From Deltaproteobacteria bacterium (GTDB lineage: Bacteria > Desulfobacterota > DSM-4660 > Desulfatiglandales > B25-G16), in NCBI GenBank assembly GCA_003646935.1, contig QMLW01000017.1, positions 1 through 12,160 of the forward strand: a stretch of 12,160 bases of DNA, written 5' to 3'. Made by a program: the position numbers and the translations under genes. The notes beneath the pieces are model-generated. The model searched no databases. It saw nothing but the letters and a program-made list of their open reading frames with translations, and was not told where the DNA came from. This document shows positions 1 to 5,300 of the stretch, one piece after another; within the stretch, counting starts at the first letter, position 1, and every line of letters begins with the position of its first letter.

Positions 1-89
1 AGCTGGGGTTAACGGAGGAGATGGCCCGAGGCGAGGCCGAGCGGTGTCTTCGGTGTGGGCTTCTGTGTTATCGGAGGGAGGGGAGGTAG
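1..89 (+). CDS. C-terminal end of a GltD-like NAD(P)-linked flavin oxidoreductase (partial)
   Basis: The third forward frame is open from the left edge to a TAG at 87-89 and gives about 28 residues reading LGLTEEMARGEAERCLRCG and then a short basic tail. The pattern of an acidic helix followed by EA-x-RCLxC is what I know from the C-terminal end of glutamate-synthase-small-subunit-like (GltD or SfrB type) FAD/NAD(P) oxidoreductases, where the CxxC pair belongs to an iron-sulfur segment. These enzymes pass electrons between NAD(P)H and ferredoxin-like or quinone partners in the cytoplasm. The call rests on a short stretch, and the body of the protein lies outside the window. The downstream cytochrome c3 and ferredoxin genes fit a redox neighbourhood. 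The cytochrome gene 76 bases downstream appears to have its own promoter, so the two need not be one operon. Confidence 0.55.
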   Translation, partial: LGLTEEMARGEAERCLRCGLLCYRREGR

Positions 90-104
90 GGCGAGAATTT
101 TGAC

Positions 105-133
105 TTGCAAATTTCCTCCCCCTTTTCTATAGT
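105..133 (+). promoter_or_regulatory. Probable sigma70 promoter of the cytochrome c3 gene
   Basis: TTGCAA at 105-110 and TATAGT at 128-133 are separated by 17 bases, which places a transcription start near 140. A ribosome binding site AGGAGG at 148-153 lies 11 bases before the ATG at 165. A competing TTGACT at 100-105 has no good partner at a normal distance. The -10 box differs from consensus at one base, and the -35 box at two. Confidence 0.4.
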
Positions 134-164
134 TACTTTAAAAAGAAAGGAGGGATAATGCCTC

Positions 165-578
165 ATGAGAAAAAGGATCTTGTTTCTTGCAGGGGTTATT
201 GTTTCCGCAGCACTGTTTGCCGGTATAGGTATCACTTTAGCAACCGATGCACCGGATGAGATCAGCATCCTTGATCCTGCAATAGAAAAGCATAGAAAGG
301 GTGCTGTTAAGTTCAACCATAAAAAGCATGCAGTGGACTACAAGGTCGCCTGCACGGAGTGCCATCATGTGTATAAAGAAGGAAAAAATGTCTATAAAGA
401 GGGAGATCCTGTCCAAAAATGCTCAGCATGTCATGATGCTGTAAAATCTAAAGGCAAGGTAAAAAAATTAATACTTGCCTACCATAAAAATTGTCAGGGG
501 TGTCATAAAAAATTGGAAAAGGCTGGCAAGAAAACCGGACCTACAAAAAAATGTAACGACTGCCACGAAAAGAAGTAG
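165..578 (+). CDS. Periplasmic tetraheme cytochrome c3 (class III cytochrome c)
   Basis: The 137-residue product has a basic start and a hydrophobic stretch at residues 5-26 that looks like a Sec signal peptide without a lipobox cysteine, so the mature protein should be soluble in the periplasm. Four CxxCH heme sites are visible: CTECH 63-67, CSACH 86-90, CQGCH 110-114 and CNDCH 130-134. Further histidines at 52, 55, 68 and 107 supply the distal ligands, giving eight histidines for four bis-histidine hemes. The FNHKKH and CHH arrangement is the classic cytochrome c3 pattern. The family carries electrons between periplasmic hydrogenase or formate dehydrogenase and membrane redox complexes in sulfate reducers and relatives. 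The mature chain is lysine-rich, as is usual for partners of acidic redox proteins. The ATG at 165 is preferred over an out-of-frame ATG at 158 because only the former opens the frame. Confidence 0.93.
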   Translation: MRKRILFLAGVIVSAALFAGIGITLATDAPDEISILDPAIEKHRKGAVKFNHKKHAVDYKVACTECHHVYKEGKNVYKEGDPVQKCSACHDAVKSKGKVKKLILAYHKNCQGCHKKLEKAGKKTGPTKKCNDCHEKK

Positions 579-687
579 GGAGTTACATTAACCCCCGGGG
601 GACGTTAATGCCCGGCGGAATTTCCCCGGTGGTCATGGACGAAAAAGGCCATTTCTTTGTTGAGAAGATTATGTAATGTCTTTACAA

Positions 688-720
688 TAAAATGCCGCTC
701 TTCTTAAGAGCGGCATTTTA
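688..720. terminator. Two-way rho-independent terminator
   Basis: A perfect 15-base stem with a three-base loop (CTT at 703-705) has a GC-rich core GCCGCTCTT/AAGAGCGGC flanked by an A-run on the left arm and a T-run on the right arm. It can therefore stop transcription in both directions. It lies between the plus-strand cytochrome gene ending at 578 and the minus-strand ferredoxin gene ending at 819, where a shared terminator is expected. Confidence 0.9.
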
Positions 721-818
721 TCAATCTACCACTGGTACCCCAACACGTACCGTTTCCCTATGGGAATGCCCCCTGAATTCCTCCCAATGCTGGATATACG
801 TGCTGCATAAAGAAGATA

Positions 819-1010
819 TTAATCCTCGGTCTCTGTAACCGTAATAGCATCCTGTTCACAGACCTCTATACAGCTCTCACAACCAATACATTCCTCTGCA
901 TTGACAGGCACGGACTTTTCATCTTGCATCTCAAATACATCAGACGGGCACACATCGACACATTCTTCGCATCCTATACATTTTTCGTGGTCCACTTCTA
1001 CCTTGTACAT
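819..1010 (-). CDS. Small 2[4Fe-4S] ferredoxin
   Basis: The 63-residue acidic protein has two CxxCxxCxxxC motifs: cysteines 11, 14, 17 and 21, then 41, 44, 47 and 51. The first ends in the usual CP and the second in CE. The pattern CIGC-EE-C ... CIGC-ES-C is typical of bacterial-type ferredoxins that carry two [4Fe-4S] clusters and act as soluble low-potential electron carriers in the cytoplasm. No signal peptide is present. GAGGAGG sits a few bases before the ATG. A promoter with a perfect -35 box lies upstream, so the gene can be expressed apart from yjbQ/pyrR, which run in the same direction 129 bases upstream. The redox partner cannot be deduced, though the neighbouring flavoprotein tail and cytochrome make an electron-transfer setting likely. 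Confidence 0.93.
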   Translation of the reverse strand: MYKVEVDHEKCIGCEECVDVCPSDVFEMQDEKSVPVNAEECIGCESCIEVCEQDAITVTETED

Positions 1011-1092
1011 GGTTCTCCTCCTCGATTAAATGTTTCAAAATTCGTAATACTTGCATTTCCGAGCCGCATGTAGCTTCATTTTTCAGCAGGCT

Positions 1093-1121
1093 ATTTAACA
1101 AAGCGCTATTACGAGTGTCAA
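1093..1121 (-). promoter_or_regulatory. Probable sigma70 promoter of the ferredoxin gene
   Basis: On the minus strand a perfect TTGACA (complement of 1116-1121) is followed after 17 bases by TTAAAT (complement of 1093-1098). Transcription would begin near 1086, leaving a leader of about 75 bases before the ATG at 1010. It lies directly after the yjbQ stop codon. Confidence 0.5.
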
Positions 1122-1139
1122 GGAAAAAGCCGTGATCAT

Positions 1140-1532
1140 TTACTGAAATTTTATATACACCTTTCGGCTTCGGGGCCCATCGAACTCGCAGAAGAATATT
1201 GCCTGCCACGTTCCCAACTTCAGTCGCCCGGACTCCACCAAGACGGCTACCGAACTGCCCATTATACTGCTCTTGATGTGGGCAGCGGCGTTTCCCTCGA
1301 GATGCCGATAAGGACCTTCCCAGGGAACGAGCGTGTCGAGCATTGTCTGGATATCCGCTGCCACGCTCGGATCGGCACCCTCATTGATGGTTATCCCCGC
1401 GGTAGTGTGCTGCACGTAGATATGGCATACCCCTTCTTGCAGCCCGGCTTGCTGCAGCCGTTCGCTAACCATGGAGGTAATATCTATCATCTCCGAGCGA
1501 TTATGTGTGCGAATGGATATCGTTGAAATCAT
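1140..1532 (-). CDS. yjbQ: YjbQ/UPF0047 family protein (secondary thiamine-phosphate synthase type)
   Basis: The 130-residue protein covers the whole small YjbQ/UPF0047 fold. Visible family motifs are HTTAGITINEGAD at 42-54, the aspartates that follow, HLEGNAAAHIKSSIMG at 77-92 and the end motif LGTWQAIFFCEFDGPR at 106-121. The conserved histidines and acidic residues form a metal-like site in solved family members. E. coli YjbQ shows weak thiamine-phosphate synthase activity, which is why the family carries that name, but its physiological role is unsettled. The start at 1532 follows the pyrR stop by nine bases. An AAGGA ribosome binding site overlaps the pyrR stop codon, so translation is probably coupled to pyrR. 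The link to PyrR may be no more than operon economy. Confidence 0.9.
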   Translation of the reverse strand: MISTISIRTHNRSEMIDITSMVSERLQQAGLQEGVCHIYVQHTTAGITINEGADPSVAADIQTMLDTLVPWEGPYRHLEGNAAAHIKSSIMGSSVAVLVESGRLKLGTWQAIFFCEFDGPRSRKVYIKFQ

Positions 1533-1541
1533 GCCGTTCCT

Positions 1542-2105
1542 TTAGATCAAGTCACCCTCTTCTTCAACCACCACCTGATCCCTGAATCCCTCTTCGGTCA
1601 AGTACACATTGATCGTCTCGCCAGGTGAAGTGTGCCATTCCTCTGCTACGTAATTCGCCTTAATCGGGAGCTCTCTTTGCTCATCTCCCCTGTCCACCAG
1701 TACGGCCAGCTCGATCTTCTTGGGCCTGCCGAAATCAATCAATGCATCCAAAGCAGCCCTCACGGTCCTGCCCGTGAAAAGCACATCATCCACCAGTACG
1801 ATGGTCTTATCATCGACGGAAAAGGGTATCTCCGTACTCCCCAGCTTGGGATTTGGGCCTATCCTCGTCCAGTCATCTCTATAAAGATTAATGTCCAGAA
1901 TGCCCATAAGCGGCTTCTCCTCATCCCCTTTGGAAATCTCATCGCATAGTCTATAGGCCAAAAAGGCGCCTCCCGTTCTTATCCCCACCAGCACGAGATC
2001 CTTCCGGGACCCGTGCCGAGAGATCACCTGCCTGGCAATGTCTTTCAGGGCATCCTGTATTCCCTTTTGATCGAGAATAACCTTTCTTGTTTTTCTCTTG
2101 CCCAT
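1542..2105 (-). CDS. pyrR: PyrR-type bifunctional pyrimidine regulator / uracil phosphoribosyltransferase
   Basis: The 187-residue protein is a type I phosphoribosyltransferase. The PRPP loop VLVDDVLFTGRTVRAA at 103-118 is an exact PyrR-type signature, and GIRTGGAFLAYRL at 41-53 and DINLYRDD at 71-78 match the family. PyrR binds pyr-operon leader RNA in response to UMP and often makes UMP from uracil and PRPP. The segment after the PRPP loop departs from what I remember: the usual [21 protein letters not shown] reads here DRGDEQRELPIKANYVAEEWHTS, so the histidine and the GKN/IP part of the uracil pocket are altered. Regulation may therefore be kept while catalysis is weakened. No strong ribosome binding site precedes the ATG at 2105, and no other in-frame start is close by. 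The gene is cotranscribed with yjbQ. Confidence 0.9.
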   Translation of the reverse strand: MGKRKTRKVILDQKGIQDALKDIARQVISRHGSRKDLVLVGIRTGGAFLAYRLCDEISKGDEEKPLMGILDINLYRDDWTRIGPNPKLGSTEIPFSVDDKTIVLVDDVLFTGRTVRAALDALIDFGRPKKIELAVLVDRGDEQRELPIKANYVAEEWHTSPGETINVYLTEEGFRDQVVVEEEGDLI

Positions 2106-2126
2106 CGTGTTTTTTTCATGTCTTGC

Positions 2127-2152
2127 CCCGCCCCGCTTCGAATCGGGACGGG
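2127..2152 (-). promoter_or_regulatory. GC-rich hairpin in the pyrR leader
   Basis: In the predicted pyrR leader RNA, nine-base arms CCCGUCCCG and CGGGGCGGG enclose an eight-base loop. One pair is G-U, and on the plus strand the same position would be a C-A mismatch, so the hairpin is better formed in the pyrR direction. It ends about 20 bases before the start codon and has no T-run after it, so it is not an intrinsic terminator. A role in RNA stability or translational control of pyrR is inferred from position only. I do not see the known PyrR binding-loop consensus. Confidence 0.4.
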
Positions 2153-2178
2153 AGTAGCTGAATAATGGAAAGGTTTTT

Positions 2179-2206
2179 TATATATCAAACTCTTTTTAAA
2201 GGTCAA
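2179..2206 (-). promoter_or_regulatory. Probable sigma70 promoter of pyrR-yjbQ
   Basis: On the minus strand TTGACC (complement of 2201-2206) is followed after 16 bases by TATATA (2179-2184); TATAAA at a spacing of 18 is an alternative. Transcription would start near 2172, giving a leader of about 67 bases that contains the hairpin at 2127-2152. Confidence 0.5.
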
Positions 2207-2207
2207 A

Positions 2208-2267
2208 TGGTTTATACACCATAAAATCCGAGATTGGTTTCGTATAAACCAATCTCGGATTTTATGG
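2208..2267. repeat. 22-bp perfect inverted repeat with a competing third arm, between divergent promoters
   Basis: Arms 2219-2240 and 2246-2267 are perfect inverted copies around a five-base loop. In addition TGGTTTATAC at 2208-2217 is the exact inverse of GTATAAACCA at 2242-2251, so the right arm can pair with either of two left partners. The element lies just upstream of both -35 boxes, pyrR on one side (2201-2206) and rnc on the other (2279-2284). There is no T-run, and divergent genes need no terminator here, so a shared operator, a cruciform or a small-RNA structure is more likely. The function is unknown. Confidence 0.6.
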
Positions 2268-2278
2268 AGGGACCTGGC

Positions 2279-2307
2279 TTGACTTTCGGCGACATTGATT
2301 TTACTAT
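2279..2307 (+). promoter_or_regulatory. Strong sigma70 promoter of rnc, implying a leaderless message
   Basis: TTGACT at 2279-2284 and TACTAT at 2302-2307 are exactly 17 bases apart. Transcription would begin near 2313-2315, only two to four bases before the rnc ATG at 2317. No Shine-Dalgarno sequence precedes that ATG. Together this points to a leaderless or nearly leaderless rnc transcript. Confidence 0.6.
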
Positions 2308-2316
2308 GCCTCCATC

Positions 2317-3024
2317 ATGAACCGAGGAACGCTTCCCAAGAATCCAGACTCCCTCGCCCCCATGCTCGGATACTCGTTTAAAGACCATGAATTATTGCTG
2401 CAGGCCTTTCGGCACCCCTCATATGTCTATGAAAAGGAGGATCCCGGGATATCCGATAATCAAAGACTGGAGTTCCTTGGAGATGCGGTGATTAGCCTCG
2501 CTATCAGCCATCTACTGATGGAGTCCTTCCCTGAAATGAGGGAGGGGGATCTCTCCAAACACAGGGCGTTTCTTGTGAGCGAAAGTGGCCTCTATCGTAT
2601 CGCCCTGATGCTAGAGTTAGGAGACTATCTGCTGCTCGGAAGGGGAGAGGAAAGGACAAACGGCAGAGAAAAGCCCTCCATTCTCTCCGATGCCCTCGAA
2701 GCCCTGATAGGGGCCATCTATCTCGATGGAGATTTTTTGAGTGCCTCCCGTGTAATCGCACGCCTGTTTAAACCGCTGGTGGATGAAATCTGCCACGGTA
2801 GATTGAGCAGTGACTTTAAGACCGAACTGCAAGAGCTCTCGCAAGAGGTCTTTCAGACAACCCCGGACTATAGGCTCGTGAAGGACACGGGCCCGGACCA
2901 CGATAAGACCTTTTACGTAGAGGTGTACGTACGGGGGGGGCTGCTCGGAAAGGGGATGGGAAAAAGCAAAAAAGAGGCTGAACAAAATGCTGCAAAGGAG
3001 GCACTGGCTTGTCTAAGGGCATAA
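2317..3024 (+). CDS. rnc: Ribonuclease III
   Basis: The 235-residue enzyme has the normal two-domain layout. The nuclease domain spans about residues 8-155 and contains the signature NQRLEFLGDAVISL at 48-61, with acidic metal ligands E52 and D56, then SDALEALIGAIYLD at 124-137 with D125 and E128. A double-stranded-RNA-binding domain spans about 165-234, with the GKSKKEAEQNAAKEAL helix. RNase III cuts double-stranded RNA, processes rRNA precursors and turns over structured mRNAs in the cytoplasm. The start at 2317 gives the usual short N-terminal lead before LGYSF. It has no ribosome binding site and lies almost on the predicted transcription start. The 3' end overlaps the start of the radical SAM gene by 16 bases, so the two form an operon. 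Similar rnc/Elp3-like pairs occur in other bacteria. Confidence 0.97.
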   Translation: MNRGTLPKNPDSLAPMLGYSFKDHELLLQAFRHPSYVYEKEDPGISDNQRLEFLGDAVISLAISHLLMESFPEMREGDLSKHRAFLVSESGLYRIALMLELGDYLLLGRGEERTNGREKPSILSDALEALIGAIYLDGDFLSASRVIARLFKPLVDEICHGRLSSDFKTELQELSQEVFQTTPDYRLVKDTGPDHDKTFYVEVYVRGGLLGKGMGKSKKEAEQNAAKEALACLRA

Positions 3025-4043
3025 AAAGGCGTTTCATTATCCCCATCTTCATTCCCCATCAGGGATGTCCACACAGATGCGTATTCTGCCAACAAAGTAC
3101 CATTACCAACGTCTCTGAGCAACTTCGCACGCCCCATGATATAAAAGCAGCCATTGAGTCAGCCATTAGATCAAAGCGCTTTTCCTCCCACAGGCCCAAG
3201 GAGATCGCCTTCTATGGGGGCACCTTCACCGCCCTCCCAACCTCCTCTATGAAAGGCATGCTTAACGCGGTGATGCCCTTCATGAAACAAGGTGTCATCG
3301 GCGCAATCAGGCTCTCCACAAGGCCGGACACCATAGATGAGAAGGTGCTGGATATCCTTCAATCCTACGGCGTAGCAACCGTTGAGCTCGGTGTACAGTC
3401 TATGGACGATAAGGTCCTCACGCTCTCCAATCGCGGCCATACCGCGAGCGATACCGTGAATGCCGTCCGACTGCTGAAAAAAAGGGGGTTTACGGTGGGA
3501 GTGCAGCTCATGCCGGGCCTACCCGGAGACTCGAGCGAGGTATTCATGGACACAATCGGTAAGGTGGTCGATCTCAAACCCCATATGGCAAGGCTCTATC
3601 CCGCGCTCGTTTTAAAAGGTACAAAGCTAGCCCAGTGGTACCAACAGGGAAAATATACTCCCATGGGACTTGATGAGACCGTATCGGTGTGCAAAGATGC
3701 GTGCATGCGCCTGGAGGCTTCAGGAATTCCCGTCATCAGAATCGGGCTCATGTCCTCACCATCTCTCCTTAACGAAGGAGAAATCATTGCCGGCCCGTGG
3801 CATCCTTCCCTGGGATTCCTGGTTCGTTCCGCCATGCACATCGACAGGGTAAGGCCATATCTCCCGGCACCGGGTGAGACAAAGGCCATCACTTTACGGG
3901 CTCCCCGGAGGGAGATCCCCCTGCTGAAAGGCTATAAGAACAGCGGATTGAAGCATCTGGAATCTATCACAGGTGCTACAATAGACAACATCCTCCCCGA
4001 TGACTCGATTGCCCCGTGCCAGGTGGCCTTCGATACACGGTGA
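3009..4043 (+). CDS. Elp3-like radical SAM protein without acetyltransferase domain
   Basis: The 344-residue protein carries the radical SAM cysteine motif CPHRCVFC, cysteines 20, 24 and 27, which binds the [4Fe-4S] cluster that cleaves S-adenosylmethionine. IPIFIPHQGC before it, EIAFYGGTFTALP and STRPDTID after it, and ELGVQSMDDKVL are typical of the Elp3-like/oxygen-independent group (COG1243). Full Elp3 is about 550 residues and ends in a GNAT domain, which is absent here. The substrate is unknown, and tRNA modification is a family-level guess. The start is a TTG at 3009, chosen because a perfect AGGAGG at 2996-3001 sits seven bases before it, inside the coding end of rnc. The reading frame overlaps rnc by 16 bases, implying coupled translation. 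No clear terminator was seen in the 106 bases after the stop. Confidence 0.88.
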   Translation: MSKGIKRRFIIPIFIPHQGCPHRCVFCQQSTITNVSEQLRTPHDIKAAIESAIRSKRFSSHRPKEIAFYGGTFTALPTSSMKGMLNAVMPFMKQGVIGAIRLSTRPDTIDEKVLDILQSYGVATVELGVQSMDDKVLTLSNRGHTASDTVNAVRLLKKRGFTVGVQLMPGLPGDSSEVFMDTIGKVVDLKPHMARLYPALVLKGTKLAQWYQQGKYTPMGLDETVSVCKDACMRLEASGIPVIRIGLMSSPSLLNEGEIIAGPWHPSLGFLVRSAMHIDRVRPYLPAPGETKAITLRAPRREIPLLKGYKNSGLKHLESITGATIDNILPDDSIAPCQVAFDTR

Positions 4044-4149
4044 GCCCGCGCTGTGGTAATATATCGCTTCGATTTACGAGACTGGGAATCGGGGGAATGT
4101 GTATAGCCGTGAGGGTCCAAGTGGGTGTGGACAAGGGCCAGGAGGGGTG

Positions 4150-5130
4150 TCAATGGTTCCTGTTCACGATAAACTGATTCAATTTCAGGAGTGATTCCTT
4201 TTTAGAGGAGTTTGGAAAGGGGCTGAGACATTGCTCCGCTAGATCCGCATATTCCTTGGCATCACTGCGGCATCGACCTATGGCGCCGTTGTTCCTCACC
4301 AGCTCCGCTATCCTCGTGTAATCCTCTTCCGAGGCATTGCCATTTTTAAATAGGACCTCTAACCTCTCCCTCTCCTCTCTCAGCACATAGTCGAGGGTAT
4401 AGATCAACGGCAAGGTAATCTTGCCTTCCCTCAGATCCTTACCCATGGATTTACCGGTTCTCTCGACCGTTGAGGTGTAATCGAAGATATCATCGACAAT
4501 CTGGAAGGCAATGCCCATATTACGGCCGAAATCCCGTAGAGATTGGATATCGGCTTGGCTTGCACCGGCAACAATTGCGCCGCATGAACACGCAGCCGAC
4601 ATGAGTGCAGCGGTCTTTGAGGCGATTATCTCCACGTACTGCTTCCTCGTCATGTTCCAGTTATGGGTGTTAATATACTCCAATATCTGGCCCTCGGACA
4701 TCATGGTAGCGGTCTCTGCAAGTACCCGGAGGAATTCGGCATGCGTCTTCTCGGCGGCAATCCTCGAGGATTTTGAGAAGAGAAAATCGCCTACCAACAC
4801 CGCAACGGGATCACTCCAAACCTTATTTGCCGCTGTTTTTCCCCTCCGAATGGAGGCGTTATCGATTACATCATCGTGCAAAAGGCTCGCGGCGTGAATA
4901 CACTCGAAAATAGTGGCCAGGAGATACCTATCACTGTCACGGTAGTCACAGAGCTCACAGGAGAGTACAAAAAACAGCGGACGCAGACGCTTTCCACCTC
5001 CCAGCAAACTGTAGCTTCCCACCTCCTCTATCAACGGCACATGGGTGTCGAAGACCTTGCTGAGCTCCTCATTTATCCTGTGAAAGTGGGGGCTGAATTG
5101 ATCTAAAATGGATGATTGCTCTTGTATCAT
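4150..5130 (-). CDS. ispB: Long-chain trans-polyprenyl diphosphate synthase (IspB/HepT type)
   Basis: From the chosen start the protein has 326 residues, the normal length. It shows GGGKRLRP at 44-51, the first aspartate-rich motif LLHDDVID at 83-90 with RRG at 95-97, and the second motif DDIFD at 213-217, followed by GK-x-x-GKDL-x-EGK. It joins isopentenyl diphosphate units to an allylic primer in the cytoplasm. The residue five before the first motif is a small alanine (81), as in enzymes making C35-C40 or longer chains for quinones, rather than the bulky residue of short-chain enzymes. The frame can be extended to a TTG at 5175, but that codon lies inside the predicted -10 box, whereas ATG 5130 has an AAGGGA site before it. 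It converges with the radical SAM gene, and the chain length is an inference. Confidence 0.93.
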   Translation of the reverse strand: MIQEQSSILDQFSPHFHRINEELSKVFDTHVPLIEEVGSYSLLGGGKRLRPLFFVLSCELCDYRDSDRYLLATIFECIHAASLLHDDVIDNASIRRGKTAANKVWSDPVAVLVGDFLFSKSSRIAAEKTHAEFLRVLAETATMMSEGQILEYINTHNWNMTRKQYVEIIASKTAALMSAACSCGAIVAGASQADIQSLRDFGRNMGIAFQIVDDIFDYTSTVERTGKSMGKDLREGKITLPLIYTLDYVLREERERLEVLFKNGNASEEDYTRIAELVRNNGAIGRCRSDAKEYADLAEQCLSPFPNSSKKESLLKLNQFIVNRNH

Positions 5131-5174
5131 GGAATTGTTCCCTTGCCGCATATCGTCAACGTAAAATCCCGTCA

Positions 5175-5203
5175 AAAATATATAAACGATCCTCGGTTGT
5201 CAA
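5175..5203 (-). promoter_or_regulatory. Probable promoter of the polyprenyl synthase gene
   Basis: A perfect TTGACA on the minus strand (complement of 5198-5203) is followed after 17 bases by TATTTT (complement of 5175-5180). Transcription would start near 5168, which favours the ATG at 5130 over the upstream TTG at 5175. Confidence 0.45.
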
Positions 5204-5254
5204 AGCAATTATAAAACCATCCCTATTTTCGGCGTTATTTCCTGTTGATCTTAC

Positions 5255-5282
5255 TAGTCATTTTCGATAAGTTCAGAATAAT
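5255..5282 (+). promoter_or_regulatory. Possible promoter of the UDP-sugar pyrophosphorylase gene
   Basis: TAGTCA at 5255-5260 and AATAAT at 5277-5282 are 16 bases apart, placing a start near 5289, about 12 bases before the ATG at 5301. An alternative TTGATC at 5245-5250 has only a poor -10 partner. It lies in the divergent region shared with the polyprenyl synthase gene. Confidence 0.3.
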
Positions 5283-5300
5283 TCTCTGGCAACCAAGACC

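Noticed and set aside
726..818. In-frame open stretch after the ferredoxin stop codon ending in KRYVLGYQW, as if the ferredoxin could be extended by readthrough.
   Set aside because: The ferredoxin is complete at normal length, and 26 codons open by chance is not unusual. The amino acids match nothing I know.
940..1209. Minus-strand frame of 89 codons spanning the yjbQ end and the ferredoxin start, with a helical-looking stretch.
   Set aside because: It overlaps two well-supported genes in another frame and contains the ferredoxin promoter and ribosome binding site; it has no start signal of its own.
2125..2155. GCTTCGAATC with flanking G/C stems resembles a tRNA T-arm.
   Set aside because: No acceptor stem, D-arm or anticodon arm can be placed around it; it is better explained as a GC-rich hairpin in the pyrR leader.
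4044..4149. Gap between the convergent radical SAM and polyprenyl synthase genes, searched for a terminator or small gene.
   Set aside because: No stem with a U-run and no convincing frame was seen; it is rich in G on the plus strand but otherwise unremarkable.
5131..5175. N-terminal extension of the polyprenyl synthase to a TTG at 5175 (341 residues).
   Set aside because: The TTG overlaps the predicted -10 box, and the ATG at 5130 has a better ribosome binding site and gives the usual family length.
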